Part shown: positions 38,432 to 46,781 of the stretch, piece after piece | Position numbering within the stretch: position 1 is the stretch's first letter | Layout of the letters: the number at the start of each line of letters is the position of its first letter | From: Micromonospora sp. WMMD980 | GTDB taxonomy: Bacteria > Actinomycetota > Actinomycetes > Mycobacteriales > Micromonosporaceae | Length of the DNA: 64,000 bases | Assembly: GCF_029626035.1 (NCBI RefSeq) | Contig: NZ_JARUBE010000003.1 | Coordinates: 124,001 to 188,000 of the forward strand | Reading direction: 5' to 3' | Made by a program: the position numbers and the translations under genes | The notes under the pieces: generated by a model | Database searches by the model: none | What the model was told of the DNA's origin: nothing | Seen by the model: only the letters and a program-made list of their open reading frames with translations

Positions 38432-39057
38432 CCCGCCTGATCGTCTGGCGGCACGGCAACACCGACTGGAACGCCGAGAGCCGGGTCCAGGGCCAGACCG
38501 ACGTGCCGCTCAACGACCTCGGCCGGGAGCAGGCGCGCGCCGCCGCGCCCGTGCTGGCCGCGCTGCGCCCCGACGCCATCGTCGCCAGCGACCTGCGCCG
38601 GGCCGCCGACACCGCCGCCGCCTTGGCGGCGGTCACCGGGCTGCCGGTCCGCACCGACGCCCGGCTGCGTGAGCGGCACTTCGGCCGGTGGCAGGGCCTC
38701 GCGCTCACCGAGGTCGCCGAGCGCTTCGCGGACGAGTACGCCCGCTGGCGGGCCGGCGACCCCGACCCGGGCGCCGGCATCGAGAACCTCGACGACCTCG
38801 GCAACCGGCTCGGCGCCGCGTTCCGCGACGCGGCCGATCTGGCCGCCGGCGGCACCGTGGTGGTCACCACCCACGGCGGCGGCGCCCGGCAGGGCGTCGG
38901 TCACCTGCTCGGCTGGGATCATGCCGTGCTGCGCAGCGTCGGCTCGCTGGCCAACTGCCACTGGACCGAGCTGCGCCACGACGACGTCCGGGGCTGGCAC
39001 CTACGGGCGCACAATGTCGGGCCGATCACCCAGCCGGCGCTCACCGACGCGGTCTGA
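38428..39057 (+). CDS. Histidine phosphatase family protein, possible glucosyl-3-phosphoglycerate phosphatase
   Basis: The 209-residue protein has the catalytic RHGNTDWN at its start (His9), a second basic region SDLRRAADTA, the acid-base Glu in RERHFGRWQG and the second His in VVTTHGGGAR. In mycobacteria the homologue between rsfS and degV is GpgP, which makes glucosylglycerate for methylglucose lipopolysaccharides. The same position here suggests the same job; substrate specificity cannot be read from sequence. Translation is coupled to rsfS by a 4-nt overlap. Confidence 0.9.
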   Translation: MTRLIVWRHGNTDWNAESRVQGQTDVPLNDLGREQARAAAPVLAALRPDAIVASDLRRAADTAAALAAVTGLPVRTDARLRERHFGRWQGLALTEVAERFADEYARWRAGDPDPGAGIENLDDLGNRLGAAFRDAADLAAGGTVVVTTHGGGARQGVGHLLGWDHAVLRSVGSLANCHWTELRHDDVRGWHLRAHNVGPITQPALTDAV

Positions 39058-39093
39058 GTCCCCTCGGCCCCGGCGCGTCGGCGCGAGATCGGC

Positions 39094-39099
39094 TAGCGT
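39094..39099 (+). promoter_or_regulatory. -10 box of a probable leaderless degV promoter
   Basis: TAGCGT ends 7 nt before the ATG at 39107 and there is no ribosome-binding site. Confidence 0.5.
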
Positions 39100-39106
39100 G
39101 CCGGTC

Positions 39107-39958
39107 ATGCCCGTAGCGGTCGTCACCGATTCCACCGCCTACCTGCCCCCCGAGGCGGCCCGCGCGCACCGGCTCACCGTCGTCCCGCTGACCGTCGTGC
39201 TCAACGGCGCCGAAGGGCTGGAGGGCATCGAAACCTCCCCGGCGGACGCCACCCGCGCGTTGAGCGCCCGCCGCGTCTCGGTGAGCACGTCCCGCCCCGC
39301 GCCGGAGCAGTTCGCGCAGGTCTACCGCGCGCTGTTGGCCGAGGGCGCCGACGGCGTGGTCTCGGTGCATCTCTCCGCCGAGTTGTCCGGCACCGTCGAG
39401 GCGGCCCGGCTGGCCGCCGCCGAGGTCGGCGAGGACCGGGTCACGGTGGTGGACAGCCGCTCCACGGGCATGGGTCTCGGTTTCCCGGCGCTCGCCGCCG
39501 CCGCGGCCGCCGCCGGGGGCGCCGACCTGGCCGGGGTACGCGCGGCGGCCCGGGACGCGGTCGAGCGGACCACCATCTACTTCTACGTCGACACGCTGGA
39601 GTTCCTGCGCCGAGGCGGCCGGATCAACGCGGCCGAGGCGCTGCTCGGCACCGCCCTCTCGGTCAAGCCGATCATGCACATGCCGGACGGCGCGATCGTG
39701 GTGAAGGACAAGGTCCGCACCGCGAGTCGGGGCGTGGCCCGCCTGGTCGACCTGGCCGTCGAGGCGGCCGGCGACGCCGACGTCGACCTCGCGGTGCACC
39801 ACCTCGCCGCCCCGCAACGCGCCGAGGCGTTGCTGGCCGCGCTGACCGAGCGGCTGGGCGACCGCCTGCACGACACGTACGTCACCGAAGCCGGTGCGGT
39901 GGTCGCCGCGCACGCCGGGCCCGGGCTGGCCTGCGTGGTCGTCCACCGCCGCTCATGA
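39107..39958 (+). CDS. DegV family fatty-acid-binding protein
   Basis: This 283-residue protein begins VAVVTDSTAYLP and contains SVSTSRPAP, the VHLSAELSGT block and VDTLEFLRRGGRI, with the KPIMHMPDGAI strand, all hallmarks of DegV. These proteins bind a fatty acyl chain and in some bacteria serve fatty-acid kinase. A FakA-type kinase is not present in the window. It is followed by an SDR gene with a 4-nt overlap. Confidence 0.95.
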   Translation: MPVAVVTDSTAYLPPEAARAHRLTVVPLTVVLNGAEGLEGIETSPADATRALSARRVSVSTSRPAPEQFAQVYRALLAEGADGVVSVHLSAELSGTVEAARLAAAEVGEDRVTVVDSRSTGMGLGFPALAAAAAAAGGADLAGVRAAARDAVERTTIYFYVDTLEFLRRGGRINAAEALLGTALSVKPIMHMPDGAIVVKDKVRTASRGVARLVDLAVEAAGDADVDLAVHHLAAPQRAEALLAALTERLGDRLHDTYVTEAGAVVAAHAGPGLACVVVHRRS

Positions 39959-40731
39959 CCGCGCGGTCGTACGTCGTCACCGGCGGCGGGCGGGGGGTCG
40001 GGCGGGCGATCGTCGAACGACTGGCCGCCGACGGTGGCGCGGTGGTCGTCGTCGAGCGGGACGCCGGCGCGACGGACTGGCTGGACCGGCACCCGGCCGC
40101 CGACCGGCTGCACGCCGTCACCGGGGACGCCGCCGACGAGACGGTCACCGCCCGGGCCGCCGACCGCGCCGAGGCGCTCGCGCCGCTGGCCGGCTGGGTG
40201 AACAACGCCGCCGTCTTCCGCGACGCCGACCTGCACGGGGAGTCCGCCGCCGAGGTGTTCGACCTGATCGCGGTCAACCTGCGCCCCGCCGTGGTCGGCG
40301 CCGGCACCGCGGTACGCCGGTTCCTGGCCGCCGGCACCGACGGCGCGATCGTCAACGTCTCCTCCCACCAGGCCCGCCGGGCGGTGCCGGGCGCCCTGCC
40401 GTACGCGACCGCGAAGGCCGCCGTGGAGGGGCTGACCCGGGCGCTGGCGGTGGACTACGGTCCGCGCGGAATCCGCGCCAACGCGGTCGCGCTCGGCTCG
40501 ATCCACACCGAGCGGCACGCCGCCTACCTCGCCCGCCTGGACCCGGCCGGGGTGGCGCACGTCGAATCGGAGCTGGCCCGGCTGCACCCGGTGGGCCGGA
40601 TGGGGCGAACCGGGGAGGTGGCCGACGTGGTCGCGTTCCTGCTGTCGGCGGCGGCCTCGTTCGTCAACGGGGTGACGTTGCCGGTCGACGGGGGCCGGGC
40701 CGCGCTCGGCCTGGACCCCGAGGCGCGCTGA
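39955..40731 (+). CDS. Short-chain dehydrogenase/reductase
   Basis: This 258-residue SDR has the cofactor motif TGGGRGVGRA (residues 9-18), the NNAAVF segment, the catalytic Ser in NVSSHQAR and the Tyr-Lys pair in YATAK. The acidic residue after strand 2 (VVERD) suggests NAD preference. The final VNGVTLPVDGG is classical. The substrate is unknown. It is translationally coupled to degV. Its last 68 bp overlap the convergent gene at 40664-40981. Confidence 0.93.
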   Translation: MTARSYVVTGGGRGVGRAIVERLAADGGAVVVVERDAGATDWLDRHPAADRLHAVTGDAADETVTARAADRAEALAPLAGWVNNAAVFRDADLHGESAAEVFDLIAVNLRPAVVGAGTAVRRFLAAGTDGAIVNVSSHQARRAVPGALPYATAKAAVEGLTRALAVDYGPRGIRANAVALGSIHTERHAAYLARLDPAGVAHVESELARLHPVGRMGRTGEVADVVAFLLSAAASFVNGVTLPVDGGRAALGLDPEAR

Positions 40732-40981
40732 CCGGCGCGCGGGACAACCAGCGCACGCCCGCCGGCATCACGAACAGCTCGCGTTTCGCGACGGCGGTGC
40801 CGCGTGTGCTCAGCTCGTAGCCCTCGATCCACGCCCATCCGTGGTAGGGGTGCCGGTCGGTCAGCTCCCGGATCACGCGCACCACGATCGGCCGGACGAA
40901 CTGGACACTCGCCGCTCGGGTCAGGTGCACCACGTCACCCGTGCGGAAGGTCGGCCCGGTCGGACGTTCGACAGGGCTCAC
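40664..40981 (-). CDS. Small conserved actinobacterial protein
   Basis: This 105-residue protein has the core TGDVVHLTRAASVQFVRPIVVRVIREL and HPYHGWAWIEGYEL, followed by ..AVAKRELFVM, a pattern I recognise from Micromonospora and related genomes but cannot name. The GTG start at 40981 overlaps the upstream gene stop by GTGA. The last 20 or so residues are Arg/Pro-rich and overlap the SDR gene, so the true stop is unusual but required by the frame. Function unknown. Confidence 0.75.
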   Translation of the reverse strand: MSPVERPTGPTFRTGDVVHLTRAASVQFVRPIVVRVIRELTDRHPYHGWAWIEGYELSTRGTAVAKRELFVMPAGVRWLSRAPVSAPRGPGRARPGPRRPATSPR

Positions 40982-41295
40982 CGGAGGCGGTGGTCTCGGC
41001 GGGTCCAGCCGACGAAGCGGGTGAACAGGGCATCGGGTCGGGGCATGCCGCACCGGTCGAGCCGGCGAAGGTCGCCGGTCGCGCCGAACAGGCAGCCGGC
41101 CATGTACACGGACAACCCGACCGGATCGTCGTCGTACGCGGCGCGCAGCCTCATCCGTTCGGACGGGCACGGCCAGATGCCGCAGCCGCTGCGGCAGTGC
41201 CAGAGCGGCCGGATCGCCTCATGGTCGACCGGGAGATGGGTGCGGTGTGGCGGAAACGTGATGTCGAGGCGTGGATCGAGGAGCACCGCCCACAT
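40978..41295 (-). CDS. Small conserved actinobacterial protein with CxxWPC-type motif
   Basis: This protein of about 105 residues has the core LWHCRSGCGIWPCPSERMRL, then YDDDPVGLSVYMAGCLFGA and LFTRFVGWTR. The C-x-x-W-P-C type of segment is common in short actinobacterial proteins, sometimes misnamed flavin reductases. The ATG at 41295 is my choice; an in-frame TTG at 41352 is possible, and neither has a clear ribosome-binding site. It is probably translated as a unit with the following gene by a GTGA overlap. Function unknown. Confidence 0.65.
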   Translation of the reverse strand: MWAVLLDPRLDITFPPHRTHLPVDHEAIRPLWHCRSGCGIWPCPSERMRLRAAYDDDPVGLSVYMAGCLFGATGDLRRLDRCGMPRPDALFTRFVGWTRRDHRLR

Positions 41296-41576
41296 CTCGG
41301 CGAGGCGGACGACGAGGCGTAGCCGCGGATGTCGAGAGTTGATAGGCCGCAACGCTGCCTACAAACTTCATAACGCGAGTGACTTGCTCCCTGATTCATC
41401 GACGGCATCAGGTTAGTAGCCCCCCGAGACGACCACTCGCGATCGACTCCGGCCTGCGGCACCACCTACGACATCGCCGGTTAGCACATCGACGGCATGA
41501 TCGGGTGGTTGTCCACAAGCGCCCCGTTGTCCACAGGCGAGGGCTCAACGGCCCACCTTCGGCGCGTCGCCGCCGC
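41296..41576. other. Intergenic region before comEA
   Basis: This gap of about 280 bp has lower G+C than its surroundings near 41350-41420 (caaacttcataacgcgagtgac, ctgattcatcgacggcatcagg). I see no convincing reading frame. It contains the DnaA boxes listed separately. The segment atcgacggcatcag recurs in part as atcgacggcatgat near 41488, a short direct repeat (catcgacggcat). Confidence 0.5.
41509..41535 (+). promoter_or_regulatory. Two perfect DnaA boxes upstream of comEA
   Basis: TTGTCCACA occurs at 41509-41517 and again at 41527-41535, in the same orientation, 18 nt apart. It is identical to the preferred DnaA box of high-G+C actinobacteria. They lie 56-82 bp before the comEA GTG. DnaA may regulate comEA-comEC or titrate here. 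There is no A+T-rich unwinding element or further cluster suggesting an origin. Confidence 0.65.
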
Positions 41577-41582
41577 TAGCGT
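41577..41582 (+). promoter_or_regulatory. Candidate -10 box of the comEA promoter
   Basis: TAGCGT ends 8 nt before the comEA GTG at 41591. The DnaA boxes lie 42-68 bp upstream of it, where they could activate or repress. Confidence 0.5.
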
Positions 41583-41590
41583 CCCGAGCC

Positions 41591-42574
41591 GTGTCAGACG
41601 ACGAGGAGACGACGGTACGGCGGCGGCTCGCCCGGCTGTTCACGCCGGCGGGCCGGCCGGCTGCCGTCCCCGCTCCCGCCGGCGGTGCGCCGCATGACGT
41701 CCGAGCGGCGACGCCCGAGCCGCCACCGGCGTACCCGTTTCCCGAGCCGGCCCGCCCCGGCCCGCGACAGCCGGCCCGCCCCGGGCTGCGGCACGGTCGC
41801 CCGGAGCCCGGCCGCCCGTCGACGCCTCGGATGGAGTCGGACTCGGTGTTCGTCGAGCACGATCCCGACGGGCCGGACGCCAGCCCACCCCCAGAACCCG
41901 GGCGAGGGCTGGCGTCCCGGCTGCCCGGGCCGGGCGCGTTCGATCCAGGCCGGCGCGGTGTCCGTGCCCTCGCTGCCGTGGCCGCGCTCGTCGTCCTGGC
42001 GGCCGCCGTATGGGCGTGGCGCTCCCGGCCGACCGCCGAACCCGTCCGTCCGGTCGCCCCGGCCGGCGAGGCGACGGCCGGGGTGGCGACGCAGGCGGCC
42101 GGCGCGGTGACCGAGGCGACGCCGGCCGCGTCGACCGGTCAGGTGGTTGTCGCCGTCGCCGGCAAGGTCCGTCGCCCAGGGCTGGTGCGGCTGCCGGCCG
42201 GCGCCCGCCTGGCCGACGCCGTGGAAGCGGCCGGTGGCGCGCTGCCCGGCGTCGACGTGGCGCTGCTCAACCCCGCCCGCAAGGTCACCGACGGCGAGCT
42301 GATCCTGGTCGGCGTCTCCGCCCCGCCTGGGCAGGCCGCCCCCGGTCCGGCGGCCGGTGGTGCGCCAGGTGGTCCAGCCGCCGGTCCGGTCAATCTGAAC
42401 ACCGCCACGCTGGCTCAGCTGGATGCGCTGCCCGGCGTCGGCCCGGTGCTCGCCCAGCGGATCCTCGACCACCGGGAGCAGCACGGCGGCTTCCGGTCCG
42501 TCTCCGACCTGCGGCAGGTCGAGGGCATCGGCGACGCCCGCTACGAGCAGCTCAAGGAACTGGTGACGGTGTGA
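41591..42574 (+). CDS. comEA: ComEA family DNA-binding competence protein
   Basis: ComEA is a membrane-anchored receptor for double-stranded DNA. The 327-residue protein has a long Pro/Arg-rich cytoplasmic tail of about 115 residues and one transmembrane helix (about 118-138). An SLBB domain follows (VVVAVAGKVRRPGLVRLPAG). A C-terminal helix-hairpin-helix pair includes VNLNTATLAQLDALPGVGP and LRQVEGIGDARYEQL. The stop overlaps comEC by GTGA. The start is GTG with a -10 box 8 nt before it. Confidence 0.96.
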   Translation: MSDDEETTVRRRLARLFTPAGRPAAVPAPAGGAPHDVRAATPEPPPAYPFPEPARPGPRQPARPGLRHGRPEPGRPSTPRMESDSVFVEHDPDGPDASPPPEPGRGLASRLPGPGAFDPGRRGVRALAAVAALVVLAAAVWAWRSRPTAEPVRPVAPAGEATAGVATQAAGAVTEATPAASTGQVVVAVAGKVRRPGLVRLPAGARLADAVEAAGGALPGVDVALLNPARKVTDGELILVGVSAPPGQAAPGPAAGGAPGGPAAGPVNLNTATLAQLDALPGVGPVLAQRILDHREQHGGFRSVSDLRQVEGIGDARYEQLKELVTV

Positions 42575-44937
42575 GCGCCGACGGTGCGGACGCCGGGCCG
42601 GACCTGCGGCTCGCCGGGTTCGCGGTGGCCGCCTGGCTCGCCGCGCTGGCCGGGCTGCACCTCTCCGTCCGGGCTACCGCCGCGTTGGCCGCCGTCGCCG
42701 CCGTGCTCGCGCTGGTCGTGAGCCTGCGTATGCGTCGTGGGCGTCCCGCGCCGATCCGCCGCCACGGCTGGATCCTCGTCGCCGTCCTGCTCGGCGTGCT
42801 CTGCGGGGCGGCGGCGACCGGGGCCCGGCTCGCGGTCCGCGACGCCACCCCGATCCGCGCCCTCGTCGCCGAGCGCGCGCTGGTCACCGCCGACCTGGTG
42901 GTCCGCGACGACCCGCGCCGGGTGCGCGGCTCACCCGGCCGCCCGGCGCCGCTGCTGGTCCGGGTCGACTTGGTACGCCTCACCGGCCCCGATGGCGGCC
43001 AGGTCACCGGCCCGGTGCGCGGCCTGGTGCTCGCCACCGACCCGGGCTGGCAGGGCATGCTGCCGGGGCAGCGGGTCACCACCCGTGGCCGGCTCGCCGA
43101 GCCGCGCGGCGGTGACCTCACGGCGGCGGTGCTCTCGGCTACCGGGTCACCCACCCGGCACGGGGCTTCGTCGTGGGCGCAGCGCGCGGCCGGCAGGTTG
43201 CGGGCCGGTCTGCAACGGGCCTGCGAGCCGCTGCCCGACGCGCCGGGCGGGTTGCTGCCCGGGCTGGTGGTGGGGGACACCAGCCGGCTGCTGCCCGAGG
43301 TGGAGGAGGACTTCCGGGCCACCGGGCTGACGCACCTCAACGCGGTGTCGGGTTCCAACGTCGCGATCATCGTGGGCGCGGTGCTGCTGCTGGCCCGCTG
43401 GGCGCGCGCCGGCCCGCGTGCCGCGGTGGTGCTCTGCGGCCTCGCCCTGCTCGGCTTCGTCATCCTGGTGCGACCGTCGCCGAGCGTGGTGCGGGCCGCA
43501 GCGATGGGCGCGATCGGGCTAGCCGCGCTGGCCGCCGGGCGGTCCCGCGCCGCGCTGCCCGCCCTGGCGGCCGCGGTCGCCGGGCTGGTGCTGCTGGATC
43601 CGGACCTGGCCGGCGACCCGGGCTTCGCGCTGTCGGTCTGCGCCACCGGCGGCCTGTTGCTGCTCGCGCCGGGCTGGCGGGACGCGTTGCGGCGCCGGGG
43701 CGTACCGCCGGGGCTGGCGGAGGCGCTGGCGGTGCCGGCCGCCGCGCAGCTCGCGTGCGGCCCGGTGATCGCCGGGCTGTCCGCGACGGTCAGCCTGGTG
43801 GCGGTGCCGGCGAACCTGCTGGTCGTGCCCGCCGTCGCGCCGGCCACCGTGCTGGGCGTGCTCGCCGCGGTGCTGTCCCCGCTGTGGCCGGCGGGGGCCG
43901 AGTTCCTCGCCTGGCTGGCGAGCTGGCCGGCGCGGTGGCTGGTGGCGGTGGCGTCGCACGGGGCCGGGCTGCCGGCCGGGAACGTGCCGTGGGCGGGCGG
44001 TGTGGCCGGCGCTCTGCTGCTGGCCGCCGTGAGCGTGGCGCTGCTGCTCGCCGCCCGGCGGCGTCGGGCCCGGCGGCTGGTCGCGGTCGTCGTGGTGGCC
44101 GTGGTGCTGGGCGCGGTGCCGATCCGGTTGCTGGCCCCGGGCTGGCCGCCGCGTGGCTGGGTGGTGGTGGCGTGCGCGGTGGGGCAGGGCGACGCGCTGG
44201 TGCTGCCGGTCGCCGCCGGGCGGGCCGTGGTGGTCGACGCCGGCCCGGAGCCGTCCGGTGTGGACGGCTGCCTGCGGCGGCTCCGCGTCCGTGAGGTGTC
44301 GCTGCTGGTGGTCAGCCACTTCCACGCCGACCACGTGGGCGGGGTGGAAGGGGTGTTCCGGGGCCGGCGGGTCGGCGCGGTGGTCGGTCCGCCCTGGTCC
44401 GAGCCGCCCTACGGGGTCGCCCAGGTGCGTGCGGCGGCTCGTCGCGGGGGCGTGCGCCTCGACGCGGTGCCGGCGGGCTGGCGCTGGCGGGCCGGAGCGG
44501 TGGAGTTGGCCGCGCTCGGCCCGCCCTATGCACTGCGGGGCAGCCGTTCCGACCCGAACAACAACTCGCTGGTGCTGACCGCCACCGTGGCCGGGGTGCG
44601 GATCCTGCTCGCCGGCGACGCCGAGACCGAGGAGCAGCGGGCGCTGCGGGAGACGCTGCCGGCGTCCGCGATCCGGGCGGACGTGCTGAAGGTGGCGCAC
44701 CACGGGTCGGCCTACCAGGATCCGGAGTTCCTCGCCGCGGTGCGCCCGGCGGTCGCGCTGGTCTGCGTCGGCGTCGACAACGACTACGGGCACCCCAACG
44801 CGGGTCTGATGGACCGGTTGACCAGGGCAGGTGCCCGGGTGATGCGCACCGACACCGACGGCGACGTGGCCGCGGTCCGGGCCGGAGCCGGCCTGGCGGT
44901 GGTCGCGCGGAAGGTCGAACGGGGGAGGTCGCGGTGA
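42571..44937 (+). CDS. comEC: ComEC/Rec2 family competence protein
   Basis: ComEC forms the inner-membrane channel for incoming single-stranded DNA. The 788-residue protein has an N-terminal DUF4131-like region and the multi-helix competence domain (LNAVSGSNVAIIVG). A C-terminal metallo-beta-lactamase-like domain has SHFHADHVGG and VAHHGSAYQD, so probable metal ligands are retained. Both halves of the usual architecture are complete. It is translationally coupled to comEA. The gene is conserved even where transformation has not been shown. Confidence 0.96.
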   Translation: MSADGADAGPDLRLAGFAVAAWLAALAGLHLSVRATAALAAVAAVLALVVSLRMRRGRPAPIRRHGWILVAVLLGVLCGAAATGARLAVRDATPIRALVAERALVTADLVVRDDPRRVRGSPGRPAPLLVRVDLVRLTGPDGGQVTGPVRGLVLATDPGWQGMLPGQRVTTRGRLAEPRGGDLTAAVLSATGSPTRHGASSWAQRAAGRLRAGLQRACEPLPDAPGGLLPGLVVGDTSRLLPEVEEDFRATGLTHLNAVSGSNVAIIVGAVLLLARWARAGPRAAVVLCGLALLGFVILVRPSPSVVRAAAMGAIGLAALAAGRSRAALPALAAAVAGLVLLDPDLAGDPGFALSVCATGGLLLLAPGWRDALRRRGVPPGLAEALAVPAAAQLACGPVIAGLSATVSLVAVPANLLVVPAVAPATVLGVLAAVLSPLWPAGAEFLAWLASWPARWLVAVASHGAGLPAGNVPWAGGVAGALLLAAVSVALLLAARRRRARRLVAVVVVAVVLGAVPIRLLAPGWPPRGWVVVACAVGQGDALVLPVAAGRAVVVDAGPEPSGVDGCLRRLRVREVSLLVVSHFHADHVGGVEGVFRGRRVGAVVGPPWSEPPYGVAQVRAAARRGGVRLDAVPAGWRWRAGAVELAALGPPYALRGSRSDPNNNSLVLTATVAGVRILLAGDAETEEQRALRETLPASAIRADVLKVAHHGSAYQDPEFLAAVRPAVALVCVGVDNDYGHPNAGLMDRLTRAGARVMRTDTDGDVAAVRAGAGLAVVARKVERGRSR

Positions 44938-44986
44938 GCGCGCCGGAGCGATCCGGGGATCTTGTCGGCATAGCTGGTAGATCAAG

Positions 44987-45004
44987 GCAAATGTCGTGAT
45001 TTGC
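44987..45004. promoter_or_regulatory. Operator-like inverted repeat upstream of holA
   Basis: A perfect dyad gcaaat (44987-44992) and atttgc (44999-45004) with a 6-nt centre lies in an A+T-richer stretch about 78 nt before holA. The binding factor is unknown. Confidence 0.3.
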
Positions 45005-45081
45005 GTTGTGTGCGGGCTGCGCCGTCACAGTCCCGGATGAGCAGGCACGCACCGGCCGAAGTGCGTGCGAGTATGGGCGGC

Positions 45082-46053
45082 GTGACCCCGGCCAGCCTGC
45101 CTCCCATTCTGCTCGTCCTCGGCGACGAGGAGCTGCTCGCCACGCGCGCGGTCTCCGAAGCGGTTGCCCGGGCCCGAGCCGTGGACCCCGACGTGGACGT
45201 GCGGGAATATCAGGCCGGCTCGGTGGCGGTCGGCGAGATCGACGAGATGCTGAGCCCGTCGCTGTTCGGTGGCCGTCGGGTCCTGGTGCTCCGCTCCGGG
45301 CAGGACACCCGCAAGGACCTGTCCGCCGCGCTGCTGGCGTACGCGAAGAACCCCGACCCGGAGGTGCAGCTCGTGGTGCTGCACCTCGGTGGCGGGAAGG
45401 GCAAGGCGTTCGCCGACGGGCTGCGGGCGGGGGGCGCCACCGTGGTGCCGGCGGCGAAGCTCAAGGGGCACCGTGAGCGGGTCGCCTTCGTGCGGGACGA
45501 GATCCGCCGCAACGGGGGGAGGTGCGCCGACGACGCCGCCGAGGTCCTGATCGCGGCGGTCGGCAACGACCTGCGCGAGTTGGCCGCCGCCTGCTCCCAA
45601 CTCGTCGCCGACACCGACGGGCGGATCGACGCCGAGACGGTTTCCCGTTACTACCGGGGCCGCGTCGAGGTCACCGGCTTCACCGTGGCCGACGCGACGA
45701 TGGTCGGCGACATCCCCGGCGCCCTGGAGGCGCTGCGCTGGGCACTGCACGTCGGGGTGGACCCGGTGCCCATCGCCGACGCGCTCGCCGACGGCGTGCG
45801 GACCGTGGCCCGCGTCGCCTCGGCCGGTCGGGGCAGCGCCTACCAGCTCGCCAGCAGCCTGGGCATGCCCGCGTGGAAGATCGAGCGGGCCCAGCGTCAG
45901 GGTCGTGGCTGGACGCCTGAGGGCCTGGTCGAGGCGATGCGGGCGGCGGCCGAGTGCAACGCGGCGGTCAAGGGCGGCGCCGACGACCGGGCCTACGCGC
46001 TGGAGCGGGCCGTCTTCTCGGTGGCGGCGGCGCGGCAGGGCGACGCCCGGTGA
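45082..46053 (+). CDS. holA: DNA polymerase III delta subunit
   Basis: HolA is the clamp-loader subunit that opens the sliding clamp. The 323-residue protein starts VLGDEELLATRAV, the family opening, and has a divergent AAA+ fold without Walker motifs, as expected for delta. The later segment GALEALRWALHVGVDPVPIADAL is typical. I take the GTG at 45082; an ATG three codons upstream (45073) is equally possible, as neither has a strong ribosome-binding site. It stands next to comEC and rpsT as in other actinobacteria. Confidence 0.95.
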   Translation: MTPASLPPILLVLGDEELLATRAVSEAVARARAVDPDVDVREYQAGSVAVGEIDEMLSPSLFGGRRVLVLRSGQDTRKDLSAALLAYAKNPDPEVQLVVLHLGGGKGKAFADGLRAGGATVVPAAKLKGHRERVAFVRDEIRRNGGRCADDAAEVLIAAVGNDLRELAAACSQLVADTDGRIDAETVSRYYRGRVEVTGFTVADATMVGDIPGALEALRWALHVGVDPVPIADALADGVRTVARVASAGRGSAYQLASSLGMPAWKIERAQRQGRGWTPEGLVEAMRAAAECNAAVKGGADDRAYALERAVFSVAAARQGDAR

Positions 46054-46538
46054 CCCGAGCGTGGTCCATGGTGCCGACGGACGAGGAGCGGTACCGTCCG
46101 CTCTACGCCCGGGTGCTCGGGCTGCGCTTCGTCAACCCGGGCGGGGTGCTCTGCTTTCTCTTCTTCGAGGGCGCGGCGGCGCTGGCCGTGCTGCTCGCGC
46201 TCGCCGAACTGGTGAACTGGTGGGCGGTGCTGGTGCTGCCGACCGCCGTCGCGGCGATGGTCAAACTGAACGACGTGGTCGCCGAGATGGTGATCCGCAC
46301 CGCGGCCCAGGTGCCCGAGCAGGAGCGGGAGCGTTTCCGCAGGCAGGTGGAGCCGGTCGTCGGGCGGGCGCGGGTGTCGGCCACGGCTGCTGGCCTGAGC
46401 CTGACCGCGGATCGGCGGATCACCGGCCCGGCCGTCCCGTACCACCGGCCGGGCCGCCCCGCGCAGCCGTTCGACCGGGCCGGAGAGAACGGGCGCCGGG
46501 CCGAGTCCGAGATCAGCCGGCCCGACCCGTCCCGCTGA
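46050..46538 (+). CDS. Small membrane protein of unknown function
   Basis: This 162-residue protein has two hydrophobic segments (about 33-52 and 55-76), a charged cytoplasmic part with EQERERFRRQVEP, and a Pro/Arg-rich tail. It starts at a GTG overlapping the holA stop by 4 nt (GTGA). An ATG at 46068 is an alternative. Translational coupling to holA suggests conserved co-expression. I do not recognise a named family. Confidence 0.78.
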   Translation: MTRAWSMVPTDEERYRPLYARVLGLRFVNPGGVLCFLFFEGAAALAVLLALAELVNWWAVLVLPTAVAAMVKLNDVVAEMVIRTAAQVPEQERERFRRQVEPVVGRARVSATAAGLSLTADRRITGPAVPYHRPGRPAQPFDRAGENGRRAESEISRPDPSR

Positions 46539-46548
46539 CCACAGGCGC

Positions 46549-46577
46549 TTGATTAGATAGGGATCTGTCAATAGATT
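46549..46577 (+). promoter_or_regulatory. Consensus-like promoter for the CBM2 gene
   Basis: TTGATT (46549-46554), a 17-bp spacer and TAGATT (46572-46577) approximate the housekeeping consensus. They sit in an A+T-rich island within high-G+C sequence. The transcript would have a 5' leader of nearly 200 nt before the ATG at 46782. Confidence 0.6.
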
Positions 46578-46781
46578 GAGGGTGGGCACCGCCGCGGTCC
46601 CGGGTGACCGGCCGTCGGCGAGGGACACGCTCCACCCGAGCCGGGCACGTCGGCCGCACGCGCCGACCAGTCGACGTGGCGCATCGCCGCGCCACCCCCG
46701 AGGGCACGCCGTCGCGCCGCATCCGTGTCGGACGCGCGGCGCCGCGTCGCCTCCGCCCCGCTCGATTCCGAAGGATCCGTC

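Noticed and set aside
41296..41590. Replication origin because of the DnaA boxes
   Set aside because: Only two boxes are present, with no A+T-rich unwinding region and no dnaA, dnaN or rpmH nearby.
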